DNA from: Rhodobacterales bacterium | Lineage (GTDB): Bacteria; Pseudomonadota; Alphaproteobacteria; Rhodobacterales; Rhodobacteraceae | Assembly: GCA_002747325.1 (NCBI GenBank) | Contig: PDOZ01000027.1 | Coordinates: 1 to 64,000, forward strand | DNA length: 64,000 bases | Direction of reading: 5' to 3' | Shown: positions 45,374 through 55,793 of the stretch, piece by piece | Layout: every line of letters begins with the position of its first letter | How positions within the stretch are numbered: the first letter of the stretch is position 1 | Notes under the pieces: model-generated | Databases searched by the model: none | What the model was told of the DNA's origin: nothing | What the model saw: only the letters and a program-made list of their open reading frames with translations | Translations under genes and position numbers: made by a program

Positions 45374-47260
45374 ATGACCTATAAAGACGTTTACAGCCAA
45401 TGGCAGGCAGACCCGGAAAAGTTCTGGATGGACGCCGCGCGCGCAATCACTTGGGACAAACCGCCCTCAAAAGCGCTGTTTGACGAAAACGCGCCGCTGT
45501 ATGAGTGGTTCTCCGATGGCTTGGTAAACACCTGTTACAACGCCGTGGACCGGCATGTCGAAGCGGGCAAAGGCGATCAGGTCGCCGTCATTTACGACAG
45601 CCCGATCACCGGGCGGCAGGCGAAGATCACCTATGCGCAATTGCACGAAAGAGTGTCGAAATTTGCGGGCGGACTGGCGGCGCGCGGCGTGGGCAAGGGC
45701 GACCGGGTGATCATCTATATGCCGATGATCGTCGAGGCGTTAATCGCCATGCTGGCGGTGACGCGGATCGGCGCCATCCATTCGGTCGTGTTCGGCGGCT
45801 TTGCCTCCAACGAATTGGCGGTGCGCATCGACGACGCGCAGCCCAAAGCCATCCTCGCCGCCTCCTGCGGGCTGGAGCCGAACCGGGTCGTAGCCTATAA
45901 ACCACTGCTGGACGGGGCGATTGAACTGGCCAAACACAAGCCCGACCTCTGCGTCATATTCCAGCGTGAGGAACACCCGGCCGAGCTATCCAACCCGCAG
46001 GATTTGGACTGGGCCGAAATCGAAGCCGCCGATCCGGTGCCCTGCCTGCCGGTCGAGGGCAATCACCCGGCCTATATCCTCTACACATCCGGCACGACCG
46101 GCCAGCCCAAAGGCGTAATCCGCCATACCGGCGGGCATCTGGTGGCGCTGAACTGGACGATGAAAAACGTCTATAATGTCGATCCCGGTGACGTGTTCTG
46201 GGCCGCCTCCGATGTGGGCTGGGTCGTGGGCCATTCTTACATCACCTACGGGCCGCTGGTGCATGGCAACCCGACCATCGTCTTCGAAGGCAAACCCGTC
46301 GGCACCCCCGATGCGGGCACCTTCTGGCGCGTTATTTCCGAGCATAAGGTCAAGAGTTTCTTCACCGCGCCAACCGCCTTCCGGGCTGTGAAACGCGAAG
46401 ACCCCACAGGCGAGTTTGTGAAAAAATACGACCTGTCCTGCCTGAAACAAGTCTATCTCGCCGGCGAACGCGCCGACCCGGACACCATCGTCTGGGCGCA
46501 GGACCAGCTTGGCGTGCCGGTGATTGACCATTGGTGGCAAACCGAAACGGGATACGCCATCGCCGCCAACCCGCTGGGCATCGAGGAACTGCCGGTCAAA
46601 CTCGGCTCCCCCTCCGTGCCGATGCCGGGCTTTCAGGTCGATATTCTCGACGAAGGTGGATACCCTATGCCCGCCGGAGAACTGGGTGCCATCGCGATCA
46701 AACTGCCCCTGCCGCCGGGCACCCTGCCCTCCCTGTGGAACGCCGAGGCGCGTTACCGCTCTTCCTATCTGACCACCTTCCCCGGCTATTATGAGACCGG
46801 CGACGCGGGTTACAAGGACGAGGACGGCTATCTCTACATCATGTCGCGCACCGACGACGTGATCAACGTCGCCGGGCACCGCCTTTCGACCGGCGCCATG
46901 GAGGAGGTGCTGGCCAGCCACCCGGACGTGGCCGAATGCGCCGTGATCGGCGTCACCGACCAACTCAAGGGCCAGTTGCCGCTGGGCTTCCTCTGCCTCA
47001 ACGCCGGATCGGAGCGCGACCACGGCGAGGTGGTGGCGGAATGCGTCAAGCTGGTGCGCGAAAAGATCGGCCCCGTCGCGGCGTTCAAACTGGCCGTCGT
47101 GGTCGACCGCCTGCCCAAAACCCGCTCCGGCAAAATCCTGCGCGGCACCATGGTTTCCATCGCCGACGGGCGCGATTTCAAAATGCCCGCCACGATCGAC
47201 GACCCGGCCATCCTCGACGAAATCACCGAGGCGCTGCAAAGTCTGGGCTACGGCGGTTAA
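45374..47260 (+). CDS. prpE: Propionyl-CoA synthetase
   Basis: 628 residues, ANL superfamily, acetyl-CoA-synthetase subgroup. It converts propionate to propionyl-CoA. ILYTSGTTGQPKGVIRHTGGH (AMP-binding), DHWWQTETGYAI, YETGDAGYKDEDGYLYIMSRTDDVINVAGHRLSTGAMEE and the catalytic lysine in KTRSGKILRGTM are present. The lack of the typical AcsA opening, the YDSPITGRQAKITYAQL start and the length point to PrpE. Its partner pathway genes (propionyl-CoA carboxylase) are not in the window. Confidence 0.93.
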   Translation: MTYKDVYSQWQADPEKFWMDAARAITWDKPPSKALFDENAPLYEWFSDGLVNTCYNAVDRHVEAGKGDQVAVIYDSPITGRQAKITYAQLHERVSKFAGGLAARGVGKGDRVIIYMPMIVEALIAMLAVTRIGAIHSVVFGGFASNELAVRIDDAQPKAILAASCGLEPNRVVAYKPLLDGAIELAKHKPDLCVIFQREEHPAELSNPQDLDWAEIEAADPVPCLPVEGNHPAYILYTSGTTGQPKGVIRHTGGHLVALNWTMKNVYNVDPGDVFWAASDVGWVVGHSYITYGPLVHGNPTIVFEGKPVGTPDAGTFWRVISEHKVKSFFTAPTAFRAVKREDPTGEFVKKYDLSCLKQVYLAGERADPDTIVWAQDQLGVPVIDHWWQTETGYAIAANPLGIEELPVKLGSPSVPMPGFQVDILDEGGYPMPAGELGAIAIKLPLPPGTLPSLWNAEARYRSSYLTTFPGYYETGDAGYKDEDGYLYIMSRTDDVINVAGHRLSTGAMEEVLASHPDVAECAVIGVTDQLKGQLPLGFLCLNAGSERDHGEVVAECVKLVREKIGPVAAFKLAVVVDRLPKTRSGKILRGTMVSIADGRDFKMPATIDDPAILDEITEALQSLGYGG

Positions 47261-47368
47261 CCATCCCGCGCGCCGCCCCCTCCCCGAGGACGACGCGCAT
47301 TCCCTTTCCGGGACCTGAAAACGCGGCTCCGGGCCTGCGCTCAGGCCGCACAGCGAGGAAATGGCCCA

Positions 47369-48115
47369 ATGGCACTGAACAAATTGCTCCACCTGTTTTC
47401 CGCCAAACGCCCAACCGAGACCAAAGAGGAAACCCGACAGCGCCAGGGCCGCTGGATCAACGCCAAACTGCGCGAATGGCAACTGGCCTGGCACGCGCTG
47501 TTCGATCAGGACCCCGGCCAGCCCACCGCCGATAACGCGGCCAAAACCGAGCCGATCCCGGACGACCTCGACCGCGATTACCGGCTGATCTTCGGGTTCT
47601 GCGAAGTCACCGCCGAAACCCGCGCCGCCTGTTTTGCTCTCCTGCCGAAAGGCGATCAACTGGCCGAACGGTTCGAGCAATTCTACGAAACACGCAACAA
47701 GGACATCCCCCCGGAAGCCGCCATCGCGCTGGCCGAAGAAATGCGCAAGGCGTTCAAGGATTGCTGGGCCAATTATCGCGGCAACTGGGACCATATCGCC
47801 GTGGTCGACGAGGACGATGAGGCGGCACACAAAGCTCTGGGGCTGGAATGCGGCCTGCGGGAAGCCTTTGAAAAACCGCTGTTTCAACCGGACCCGGACG
47901 ACAAGCTGGCGGAAATCGCCGCAGAGCTTTTCCTGAGGGAGCCACTCTATACCGCAGCATGGAACACCTATTACGCTGGCGACTGGATCACGGGAATCTA
48001 CCACCCCCCCGCACACGACAAATGCCTTGAGATCAATTACAAACTATGGCTCGGCGGCTGGGATCTGCTGATCGGCCGCAACGGCATCGGCCTCACCCAA
48101 AGGCGCCACCGCTAA
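47369..48115 (+). CDS. Hypothetical cytoplasmic protein
   Basis: 248 residues, acidic and soluble, no signal peptide or membrane segment. GAGGAA lies nine bases before the ATG. Features are a charged N-terminus, many tryptophans (EWQLAW, NWDHIA, WNTYYAGDW, WLGGWD) and acid-rich central helices (VVDEDDEAA). I do not recognise the family. It follows prpE by 108 bp on the same strand and could be cotranscribed. Codon use and base composition look like the neighbours, which supports a real gene. Confidence 0.7.
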   Translation: MALNKLLHLFSAKRPTETKEETRQRQGRWINAKLREWQLAWHALFDQDPGQPTADNAAKTEPIPDDLDRDYRLIFGFCEVTAETRAACFALLPKGDQLAERFEQFYETRNKDIPPEAAIALAEEMRKAFKDCWANYRGNWDHIAVVDEDDEAAHKALGLECGLREAFEKPLFQPDPDDKLAEIAAELFLREPLYTAAWNTYYAGDWITGIYHPPAHDKCLEINYKLWLGGWDLLIGRNGIGLTQRRHR

Positions 48116-48141
48116 CCGATTGCACCCGCTCAGCCCCCCCC

Positions 48142-48909
48142 TCAAACGAACTGCTCCCGGATCAGGCGTTCTTCCAGCCCGTGATCGGGGTCGAACAACA
48201 CGCGGTGTTCCACGTCGGCGGCGCTTTCGACGCGGACCGACAGCACGCGTCCCGCCGGGCGGCTGTCGGCATCTGCCATCACCGGGCGCTTGTCCGCGTC
48301 CAACACCGTGATGTCGATGCGGGTGCGTTTGGGCAACAGCGCGCCGCGCCAGCGCCGGGGGCGGAACGCGGCGATCGGGGTCACGGCGACAACCTCGGAG
48401 CCGATGGGCAGGATCGGGCCGTGGGCGGAGTAATTATAAGCGGTGGAGCCGGCGGCGGTTGAAACCAGCACCCCGTCGCAGATCAGCTCTTCCATCCGCA
48501 ACTTGCCATCGACGGAAATCGCCAGCCGCGCGGCTTGCGGCCCGGCACGCAGCACCGACACCTCGTTGATCGCCAGCGCCTCGCGCTCCGTGCCATCGGC
48601 GCATCTGGCGCGCATCCGCAGCGGGTTCAGCACCGCCAGTTCCGCCGCTTCCAGCCGCGCCTCCAGCCCCGTTTCCGCGTAATCGTTCATCAGAAAGCCA
48701 ACCGTGCCCCGGTTCATGCCATAAACCGGCGCGGGCAGGTCTTGCGTTTCGTGCAGCATGTGCAGCATGAAGCCGTCGCCGCCCAGCGCCACGATGACCT
48801 CCGCCGCCTCCGGCGCGCAATTGCCATACCGCGCGGTCAGTGCCGCCAGCGCTTCCTGCGCCAGTTCCGCCCGCGAGGCGGCAAATGCGATTTTGCGCTT
48901 TGGTGCCAT
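48142..48909 (-). CDS. nadK: NAD kinase
   Basis: 255 residues from the ATG at 48909 (GGGGAAG just upstream). It phosphorylates NAD+ to NADP+. The GGDG motif is [12 protein letters not shown], the NMN site [13 protein letters not shown], and the conserved glycine-rich [18 protein letters not shown] and [14 protein letters not shown] follow. It is of the short alphaproteobacterial form. Divergent from glyA; about 170 bp between the two. Confidence 0.95.
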   Translation of the reverse strand: MAPKRKIAFAASRAELAQEALAALTARYGNCAPEAAEVIVALGGDGFMLHMLHETQDLPAPVYGMNRGTVGFLMNDYAETGLEARLEAAELAVLNPLRMRARCADGTEREALAINEVSVLRAGPQAARLAISVDGKLRMEELICDGVLVSTAAGSTAYNYSAHGPILPIGSEVVAVTPIAAFRPRRWRGALLPKRTRIDITVLDADKRPVMADADSRPAGRVLSVRVESAADVEHRVLFDPDHGLEERLIREQFV

Positions 48910-49078
48910 GACTTCCCCACCACGTTCTCTCTGGACGCGCCCAATGTTTCCGAAACGTGGCACAAGTTCCCTCAAAGCGCCAGAGCCGGGCGCGCTTTTT
49001 GGCAAATGGCCGCTACTTGGGCTTTTTCTGCGCGCCGCCCTCCCCTATAGAGGCGCAAAGAAGTATCAGGAGACCCCT

Positions 49079-50371
49079 ATGTCTGACATCCGCGACCCCG
49101 GATTTTTCACCGAGAAACTGGCCGACCGCGACCCCGAGCTTTGGGGCGCGATGACCGACGAGCTGGCCCGCCAGCGCGACGAGATCGAGTTGATCGCCTC
49201 CGAGAACATCGTGTCCGCCGCCGTGATGGAAGCGCAGGGCTCGGTTCTGACCAACAAATACGCCGAAGGCTATCCGGGGCGGCGCTATTATGGCGGCTGT
49301 CAGCATGTCGATGTGGCGGAAAACCTCGCCATTGAGCGCGCCAAGGAGATTTTCGGCTGCGATTTCGCCAATGTACAGCCCAATTCCGGTTCGCAGGCCA
49401 ATCAGGGCGCCTTCAACGCGCTGATCCAGCCCGGCGACACCATCCTCGGCATGAACCTCGCCTCCGGTGGCCACCTGACCCACGGCGCAGCGCCGAACCA
49501 ATCGGGCAAGTGGTTCAACGCGGTGCAATACGGCGTGCGCGAGGGCGATAACCTGCTGGATTACGATCAGGTCGAGGCGCTGGCACGCGAGCATCAGCCG
49601 AAGCTGATCATCGCGGGCGGTTCCGCCATCCCGCGTCAGATCGACTTTGCCAAATTCCGCGAGATTGCCGATGCGGTCGGCGCCTATCTTATGGTCGACA
49701 TGGCGCATTTCGCCGGGCTGGTCGCGGCGGGCGAACACCCCTCCCCCTTCCCCCATGCCGATATCGTCACCACCACGACGCACAAAACCCTGCGCGGTCC
49801 GCGCGGCGGCATGATCCTGACCAACGATGAGGCCATCGCCAAGAAGGTCAACTCCGCCATCTTCCCCGGCATTCAGGGCGGGCCGCTAATGCATGTCATC
49901 GCGGCGAAGGCGGTGGCCTTTGCCGAGGCGTTGCGCCCGGAATTCAAGACCTATCAGAAAGCGGTGCGGGCCAATGCGGTGGCGCTGGCGGATCAGTTGA
50001 TGAAGGGCGGGCTGGACATCGTGACCGGCGGCACCGACACGCATCTGATGCTGGTCGATCTGCGGCCCAAGGGCGTGAAGGGCAACGCGACCGAAAAGGC
50101 GCTGGGCCGCGCCCATATCACCTGCAACAAGAACGGCATCCCGTTTGACCCGGAAAAACCCTTCGTCACCTCCGGCATTCGCCTCGGCACCCCGGCGGGC
50201 ACCACGCGCGGCTTCGGCGAGGCCGAGTTCCGCCAGATCGCCGATCTGATTGTCGAGGTGGTCGACGGGCTGGCAGCAAACGGCGAAGAGGGCAATGCGG
50301 CGGTGGAAGCCGCAGTGCGCGCCAAAGTGGCCGATCTCTGCGCCCGTTTCCCGCTTTACCCGAACCTGTAA
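49079..50371 (+). CDS. glyA: Serine hydroxymethyltransferase
   Basis: 430 residues from the ATG at 49079 with AGGAG seven bases upstream; longer readings lack a ribosome site. This PLP enzyme interconverts serine and glycine while loading tetrahydrofolate. The PLP lysine lies in [17 protein letters not shown]-terminal [34 protein letters not shown] is typical. I see no glycine riboswitch in the short leader. A strong hairpin without a U tail follows the gene. Confidence 0.98.
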   Translation: MSDIRDPGFFTEKLADRDPELWGAMTDELARQRDEIELIASENIVSAAVMEAQGSVLTNKYAEGYPGRRYYGGCQHVDVAENLAIERAKEIFGCDFANVQPNSGSQANQGAFNALIQPGDTILGMNLASGGHLTHGAAPNQSGKWFNAVQYGVREGDNLLDYDQVEALAREHQPKLIIAGGSAIPRQIDFAKFREIADAVGAYLMVDMAHFAGLVAAGEHPSPFPHADIVTTTTHKTLRGPRGGMILTNDEAIAKKVNSAIFPGIQGGPLMHVIAAKAVAFAEALRPEFKTYQKAVRANAVALADQLMKGGLDIVTGGTDTHLMLVDLRPKGVKGNATEKALGRAHITCNKNGIPFDPEKPFVTSGIRLGTPAGTTRGFGEAEFRQIADLIVEVVDGLAANGEEGNAAVEAAVRAKVADLCARFPLYPNL

Positions 50372-50381
50372 GCCAGCATTC

Positions 50382-50406
50382 CCGCCGCCCCCGCACGGGG
50401 CGGCGG
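50382..50406. terminator. Strong G+C hairpin after glyA, no U tail
   Basis: A perfect 10-bp stem CCGCCGCCCC/GGGGCGGCGG with loop CGCAC, ten bases after the glyA stop and ten before the next start codon. Without a U tract it may protect the glyA message more than terminate it. Confidence 0.5.
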
Positions 50407-50416
50407 ACGCGCCCGC

Positions 50417-51253
50417 ATGACCCCCAAACCGCTCCCGATCGAGAAACGCCTCGGCGACTGGATGCGCCGCCGGTTGCCGTTTGGTATCGCGGAATTTGTC
50501 ATGTTTGTGCTGAAACAGGGCTGGGCCGCGCTGTTTGGCGGGCTGATCCTGCTGGGCATTCTGGGCAGCCGGGCCATCTGGCAGGAAAGCTGGCCCATCG
50601 CGCGCTATGATGCGCTGACCCTCTATGCGGTGGCGCTACAGGCCGCCTTCCTCTGGCTACGCCTTGAGAGCTGGGCGGAAGCGCGGGTCATTTTGCTGTT
50701 TCACCTCACCGGCACCGCGATGGAGATTTTCAAAATCCACAGCGGTAGCTGGACCTATCCCGAACCGGGCCTGCTCAAGCTTTGGGGCGTGCCGCTGTTT
50801 TCCGGCTTCATGTATGCCAGCGTCGGCAGTTTCATGGCGCGGGTGATTCGCATTTTCGACATGCGCTTCGCCCCCTTTCCGCCGCTCTGGGCGCATTTCG
50901 CGTTGGCGATTGCCATTTATATCAACTTCTTCGCGCATCACTTCCTGCCCGACATCCGCCTCGCCCTGTTCGCGTTGACCGTGCTGCTCTATGGCCGGAC
51001 CCGGATCTGGTTCACCATCGGGCGGCGCTACTGGATGCCCCTGCCGCTCGCCGCCTTTCTTTCGAGCTTCTTCCTCTGGATCGCCGAGAATATCGGCACC
51101 GGAACCGGCACCTGGGTCTATGCGGGCAGCACCGCGCTCGACTGGGTGTCGCTATCGAAAATGGGCAGTTGGTATCTTCTGCTTTACGTCAGTTTTGCCA
51201 CGGTCACGTTGGTTTTTCGCGGCGCGCTAAGCCTCAATCCAGCGCAGGACTAG
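50417..51253 (+). CDS. DUF817 family integral membrane protein
   Basis: 278 residues with about seven to eight hydrophobic segments. Conserved-looking polar motifs between helices are GTAMEIFKIHSGSWTYPEPG (about 94-113), FSGFMYASVGSFMARV and ENIGTGTGTWVYAG. Function is unknown for the family; the motif layout is reminiscent of membrane enzymes handling lipids, but that is speculation. Its 3' end overlaps the convergent small gene by 27 bases. Confidence 0.82.
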   Translation: MTPKPLPIEKRLGDWMRRRLPFGIAEFVMFVLKQGWAALFGGLILLGILGSRAIWQESWPIARYDALTLYAVALQAAFLWLRLESWAEARVILLFHLTGTAMEIFKIHSGSWTYPEPGLLKLWGVPLFSGFMYASVGSFMARVIRIFDMRFAPFPPLWAHFALAIAIYINFFAHHFLPDIRLALFALTVLLYGRTRIWFTIGRRYWMPLPLAAFLSSFFLWIAENIGTGTGTWVYAGSTALDWVSLSKMGSWYLLLYVSFATVTLVFRGALSLNPAQD

Positions 51254-51586
51254 ATAAACCAGCCCGGCGAGCAGCAGCAGGCTGACAATCACCCCGGAAG
51301 CCCAGTCAATGATCTGGTTCTTGCGCCGTTCCCAGGGGTTGATCGGGTCGAGATAGGCATGCGCTTCCGCCTCGGCGCGCGCAATGCGGTCCCAGTCGAT
51401 CTGCCGCGCCAGTTTTGGATGCTGCGCCAGCCGCTCCGCCGCTACCGCATAGGCCAGTTCCCGGCGCAGATGTTTCGGCAAGAGCCGCCCGGCGCGCACC
51501 AGCCGCACCGCGAGGCCCGCCCCATGCACCCCCAGTTTCTCGCCCATCAGGTCGGAAATCGCGTTGAGCCGGTGGGTCAGGTCCAT
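51227..51586 (-). CDS. Small tail-anchored hypothetical protein
   Basis: 119 residues from the ATG at 51586, preceded by GGGAG at a good distance; the ATG at 51598 is possible. A charged helical cytoplasmic part is followed by one C-terminal transmembrane segment (IIDWASGVIVSLLLLAGLVYLVLRW, about 92-116), so it may be tail-anchored. Family not recognised. The antisense overlap with the DUF817 gene is 27 bases. Confidence 0.65.
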   Translation of the reverse strand: MDLTHRLNAISDLMGEKLGVHGAGLAVRLVRAGRLLPKHLRRELAYAVAAERLAQHPKLARQIDWDRIARAEAEAHAYLDPINPWERRKNQIIDWASGVIVSLLLLAGLVYLVLRWIEA

Positions 51587-51679
51587 CTTTTCTCCCATCT
51601 TCCCCCGGCTTATACCGCGCGGCGCAAAAATCCCCAAGCCCCGCTTTCCCCCCGCCCGCCGCTGCGTTACACCGGGCGC

Positions 51680-52447
51680 ATGTTGACGGAAATCCATCAC
51701 GGCACCCCCGGCACCCGCCCCATTCTCATCGCGCATGGGCTGTTCGGCTCGGCGCGCAACTGGGGCGTGATCGCCAAACGGCTGGCGAAAACCCGGCATG
51801 TGGTGGCGGTCGATATGCGCAATCACGGCACCTCGCCGCGCGCGGATCGGCAGGATTATCCCGGCATGGCGGCGGATCTGGCGGAGGTGATCGAGGCGCT
51901 TGGGGGCGAGGCGGATGTGATCGGGCATTCGATGGGCGGCAAGGCGGCGATGATGCTGGCGCTGACCCGACCGGAACGGGTCGCACGCCTGCTGGTCGCC
52001 GACATCGCGCCGGTCACATACACGCACAGCCACGCCCCGCTGATTGCCGCCATGCGCGGCCTCGACCTGAGCCGGATCGACAGCCGGAGCGCGGCGGATC
52101 AGGCGCTGGCCGCCTCCATTGACGACCCGTCCCTGCGCGCCTTTTTGCTGCAATCGCTGGACCTGCGCGGGCGCAAATGGCGGCTCAACCTTGAGGTGCT
52201 GGAACGCGACCTGCCGCGCATTCTCGGCTGGCCGGAAACCGACGCGCAATTCACCGGCCCGACCCTGTTTCTCGCCGGCGACGCGTCAAACTATGTGCTG
52301 GCCGAACACCGCGCCGCCATCAAACGCCACTTCCCTACCGCGCGTCAGGCGAAACTGCCGGGCGTGGGCCACTGGCTGCACGCCGAAGCCCCCCGCGCCT
52401 TTGAGGAAACCGCCCGCGCCTTTCTTGGCGCTGAGCCGATCGGATAA
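51680..52447 (+). CDS. Alpha/beta-hydrolase, YbfF-like esterase
   Basis: 255 residues. The oxyanion region HGLFGSARNWG, the acidic DMRNHGTSPR strand, the nucleophile elbow GHSMGGKAAM (Ser about 93) and C-terminal GVGHWLHAEAP (His) fit the YbfF/acyl-esterase group. It probably cleaves small or acyl esters. The start at 51680 gives the usual family opening. It stands between two minus-strand genes. Confidence 0.85.
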   Translation: MLTEIHHGTPGTRPILIAHGLFGSARNWGVIAKRLAKTRHVVAVDMRNHGTSPRADRQDYPGMAADLAEVIEALGGEADVIGHSMGGKAAMMLALTRPERVARLLVADIAPVTYTHSHAPLIAAMRGLDLSRIDSRSAADQALAASIDDPSLRAFLLQSLDLRGRKWRLNLEVLERDLPRILGWPETDAQFTGPTLFLAGDASNYVLAEHRAAIKRHFPTARQAKLPGVGHWLHAEAPRAFEETARAFLGAEPIG

Positions 52448-52459
52448 CCGGCGCCCGGC

Positions 52460-52846
52460 TCAGTGGTCCAGCTTCGCCTCGACCACGTCGGCAATCGCTT
52501 CCGCCCGTGCCGCGAGTTCGGCCATGCCGTCCGCGAGGTCGCCGGACAGCTCCGCCCCGGCCTTGGCCTTGGCCAGTGCCTGTTTGGTCTCCGCCAGTTC
52601 CGCTTCCAGCGCCGCGATCTGCTTCTGTGCGATCTGGAATTTGTCGTCGATCCCGGCGGTCTTATCGGCCAGCATCAGCCCGGCCATGAGCAGCATCCGG
52701 CTTTCCGTCAGGTGCCGCATCTGATCCGCCAGCGCCTGCGCTTCCGTGTCGAGCATCTCGGCGGCGGTTCTCAGGAAATGCTCCTCGCCCTCCTGACAGG
52801 CAACCTCAAAGTCCCGGTTGCCGATGGTAATGGTGACTTCAGGCAT
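52460..52846 (-). CDS. zapA: Cell division protein ZapA
   Basis: 128 residues. The N-terminal ZapA domain ([21 protein letters not shown]) is followed by a long coiled coil that forms the dimer/tetramer stalk. It cross-links FtsZ filaments at mid-cell. It overlaps the end of the upstream coiled-coil gene by eight bases, so both are probably made together. Confidence 0.9.
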   Translation of the reverse strand: MPEVTITIGNRDFEVACQEGEEHFLRTAAEMLDTEAQALADQMRHLTESRMLLMAGLMLADKTAGIDDKFQIAQKQIAALEAELAETKQALAKAKAGAELSGDLADGMAELAARAEAIADVVEAKLDH

Positions 52847-53339
52847 CCTGCTGCTCCCCCTTTTCGGCCTTCGCCGCCGCGTCCTGCACCAGTGCGTTCA
52901 ACTCGCCCAGAACCCCGTCCAGCTCCAGCCGGTCCGCCGCCTGCGCCGCGCGCACGCTTTCCAGCTGCGCCATCATCGCCTTGTTGATCAGGTGCGGCTC
53001 CGCCACCCCGGCGGTCATCGCGTCGCGCAGCGCCTGATTGTTGCCGCGCAACTCCTCATTGACCCGCGACAGCCGCGAAAGCTGCGCCTCTTCGCGGCCC
53101 AGCAATTCGCGCAGCCGGTCGACCTCGGCGGCGAGGGTGGCCACGGTCGTATCCTGCTTTTCCTTGATCGCGCGCACCCGTTCTTCGAGCTGCGCATTCG
53201 CCGTGCGCTCCTCTTCCAACGCCGCGCGCAGCGCCTCTTCGCCTTCGCCCACGATGGGCTTTTCCAGCCCCTCCAGCCCGGACCCGATGCGGTCCAGCGC
53301 CTGGGTCAGGCGGCTTTGAAATTCCGTCATATCGGCCAT
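52839..53339 (-). CDS. Coiled-coil protein encoded with zapA
   Basis: 166 residues from the ATG at 53339, with GAGGAGGG before it. Almost entirely predicted coiled coil ([21 protein letters not shown] and onward, about 38-110), no membrane segment. Its overlap with zapA suggests a partner in divisome assembly, possibly playing the role ZapB has in enterics; this is inference from context and structure, not sequence identity. Confidence 0.75.
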   Translation of the reverse strand: MADMTEFQSRLTQALDRIGSGLEGLEKPIVGEGEEALRAALEEERTANAQLEERVRAIKEKQDTTVATLAAEVDRLRELLGREEAQLSRLSRVNEELRGNNQALRDAMTAGVAEPHLINKAMMAQLESVRAAQAADRLELDGVLGELNALVQDAAAKAEKGEQQDA

Positions 53340-53582
53340 GCTGCCCTCCTCAACCGGCGGCTTGCCCCCGCGCTTGACACGCGATTCGACGCCGCTTCGC
53401 CCCACATTAGCGCGTCCTTCCCCGAATTGCGCGCCAAAATCACCGTATTGGGCGGGGATTCGCCTCAGAAAGCCCCATTCCGGCCCGCAGCGCCCCCGGA
53501 CCGCTTGACCCGCGCCCCGCGCCTGCTATCAACCCACCAACCCCGCAGCGCCGGGAAGCCCAACAAGCAAAGGAACCGCCAG

Positions 53583-55607
53583 GTGGATATCGCAGCCCTT
53601 CGTGAGAAAAACCCCGACCATTGGAACAAGGCGGCCGCCATCCGTTCCCTGACCCTCGACGCGGTCGCGCAGGCCAATTCCGGCCATTCCGGCATGCCCA
53701 TCGGCATGGCGGATGTGGCGACGGTTCTGTTTGAGAAACATCTGAAATTCGACCCGACCGCGCCCCGCTGGCCCGACCGCGACCGCTTCATCCTGTCGGC
53801 GGGCCACGGCTCGATGCTGATCTATTCCCTGCTCTACCTGACCGGCTACGAAGACGTGACCCTGCAACAGATCAAGGATTTCCGCCAGTGGGGCGCCATC
53901 ACCGCCGGGCACCCGGAATATGGCCATGTTTCCGGCGTGGAGACCACGACCGGCCCGCTGGGGCAAGGCATCGCCAACGCGGTCGGCTTCGCCATGGCCG
54001 AGGAGATGCAGCGCGCCCGGTTCGGCAAAAAGGCCGTGGACCACTACACCTATGTCATCGCGGGCGACGGCTGCCTGATGGAAGGCATTTCGCAGGAGGC
54101 GATCGGGCTGGCCGGGCGGCACCAGCTGGGCAAGCTGATCGTGCTGTGGGACAACAACGACATCACCATCGACGGCAAGGTTTCGCTGTCAGATCGCACC
54201 GATCAGGTCGCCCGTTTCAAGGCGTCCGGCTGGCAGGTGATCGAGGTGGACGGGCACGACCCGGAGGCCATCGACGCTGCGCTGACCAAGGCGAAAAGCG
54301 CGAAGAAACCCTCGATGATTGCCTGCAAGACCCATATCGCTCTGGGCCACGCGGCGCAGGACACGTCCAAGGGCCACGGCGCCCTGACCGACCCGGAGCA
54401 ACTCGCCGCCGCCAAAGCGCTCTACGGCGCACCCGCCGGGGCGTTCGAGGTGGACCCCAAGGTCAAGGCGCAATGGGAAGCCATCGGCGCGCGCGGCAAG
54501 GAAGCCCGTGCCGCATGGGAAACCCGCTTCGCCACCCTGTCGGGCCGCAAACAGAGCGATTTCACCCGCGCCTACACGCTCGACGTGCCGAAAAAGCTCG
54601 CCGCCGTGGTGCGTTCGCTGAAGAAGCAGGTGGCCGAAGAGCAACCGAAAGTCGCCACCCGCAAAGCCTCGGAAATGGCGCTGGCGGCGATCAACCCGGT
54701 GCTGCCGGAAACCGTGGGCGGCTCGGCGGACCTGACCGGCTCCAACAACACCAAGACCGGCGATCTCGGCGTTTTCGACACCGATAACCGCGCCGGTCGC
54801 TACGTCTACTGGGGCATCCGCGAACACGGCATGGCGGCGGCGATGAACGGCATGGCGCTGCATGGTGGGATGCGCCCCTATGGCGGCACCTTCTTCTGCT
54901 TCACCGATTACGCCCGCCCCTCGATGCGCCTCGCCGCGCTGATGGGCATCCCGACCGTATTCGTGATGACCCACGATTCGATCGGCGTCGGCGAAGACGG
55001 CCCGACGCACCAGCCCGTTGAACATCTCGCCATCTGCCGCGCAACGCCCAATTCCCTGACCTTCCGCCCCGCCGATACCGCCGAGGCCGCCGAGGCCTGG
55101 GAAATCGCGCTGACCGAGAAGACCCGGCCCTCGACGCTGGTGCTGACCCGGCAGAACCTGCCGACGCTGCGCACGGAATACAAACAGAAAAACCTTGTGG
55201 CCCAAGGGGCTTATGTGCTGGCGGACGCGACCGCGGGCAAGCGGCAGGTCATTCTGATCGCCACCGGCTCCGAAGTCTCCCTCGCCATGGAGGCGCGCGC
55301 CGCACTGGAAGCGCAGGGCATCGGCACCCGCGTGGTCTCCATGCCCTCGATGGAGCTTTTCGCCGAACAGGACGCGGCCTACCGCCGCAAAGTCCTGCCC
55401 GCCGGCCCGGTGCGCATCGGCATCGAAGCGGCGGTGCGAAACGGCGGCTGGGACCGCTGGCTGCTGGGCGAACGCGGCCGCGAAGCCAAGGCGGACTTCG
55501 TCGGCATGACCGGCTTCGGCGCCTCCGCCCCGGCGGATGTCCTGTATGAGAAATTCGGCATCACCGCCGAAAACGTCGTCGCCAAGGCGAAGGCACTTCT
55601 GGGCTGA
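53583..55607 (+). CDS. tkt: Transketolase
   Basis: 674 residues from the GTG at 53583 ([21 protein letters not shown]), preceded by AAAGGAA; upstream reading is out of family. It moves two-carbon units between sugar phosphates in the pentose phosphate pathway. The N-terminal thiamine diphosphate site has GHSGMPIG and the GDGCLMEG...NNDITIDG motif. The pyrimidine domain carries [20 protein letters not shown]. An intrinsic terminator follows. Confidence 0.97.
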   Translation: MDIAALREKNPDHWNKAAAIRSLTLDAVAQANSGHSGMPIGMADVATVLFEKHLKFDPTAPRWPDRDRFILSAGHGSMLIYSLLYLTGYEDVTLQQIKDFRQWGAITAGHPEYGHVSGVETTTGPLGQGIANAVGFAMAEEMQRARFGKKAVDHYTYVIAGDGCLMEGISQEAIGLAGRHQLGKLIVLWDNNDITIDGKVSLSDRTDQVARFKASGWQVIEVDGHDPEAIDAALTKAKSAKKPSMIACKTHIALGHAAQDTSKGHGALTDPEQLAAAKALYGAPAGAFEVDPKVKAQWEAIGARGKEARAAWETRFATLSGRKQSDFTRAYTLDVPKKLAAVVRSLKKQVAEEQPKVATRKASEMALAAINPVLPETVGGSADLTGSNNTKTGDLGVFDTDNRAGRYVYWGIREHGMAAAMNGMALHGGMRPYGGTFFCFTDYARPSMRLAALMGIPTVFVMTHDSIGVGEDGPTHQPVEHLAICRATPNSLTFRPADTAEAAEAWEIALTEKTRPSTLVLTRQNLPTLRTEYKQKNLVAQGAYVLADATAGKRQVILIATGSEVSLAMEARAALEAQGIGTRVVSMPSMELFAEQDAAYRRKVLPAGPVRIGIEAAVRNGGWDRWLLGERGREAKADFVGMTGFGASAPADVLYEKFGITAENVVAKAKALLG

Positions 55608-55632
55608 TCCGCTCTCCGATCTGCGTTCAAAG

Positions 55633-55655
55633 CCCCCGCTTCGGCGGGGGTTTTT
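55633..55655 (+). terminator. Intrinsic terminator of tkt
   Basis: CCCCCGC-TTCG-GCGGGGG followed by TTTTT, 26 bases after the tkt stop. Confidence 0.9.
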
Positions 55656-55725
55656 GCATGTGCCGCCCCGATCAGGCGGATTATGTGCGACATTCTGCCT
55701 ATGGGCGAAAAAGACCACCCGCCCC

Positions 55726-55754
55726 TTGACCTGAGGAAAAGACTCGGATTTAAG
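55726..55754 (+). promoter_or_regulatory. Candidate promoter of the iron-binding protein gene
   Basis: TTGACC and TTTAAG are separated by 17 bases, about 40 bp upstream of the ATG at 55794. The -35 box is close to consensus; the -10 is weaker. No clear iron-responsive operator was recognised. Confidence 0.35.
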
Positions 55755-55793
55755 GCGGGCAGTCGAAATTCTGCGAACCTATGGAGAAACGTA

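Noticed and set aside
45147..45377. A 76-codon hydrophobic reading frame (TTG start, AAGGAAG upstream) overlapping the prpE start by ATGA
   Set aside because: The last third simply reads through the prpE ribosome site as Pro/Arg-rich sequence, the start is a rare TTG, and no family resemblance was seen.
48910..49078. Possible glycine or other riboswitch before glyA
   Set aside because: The leader is short and I could not build the tandem aptamer pairing; the divergent nadK gene occupies the neighbouring space.
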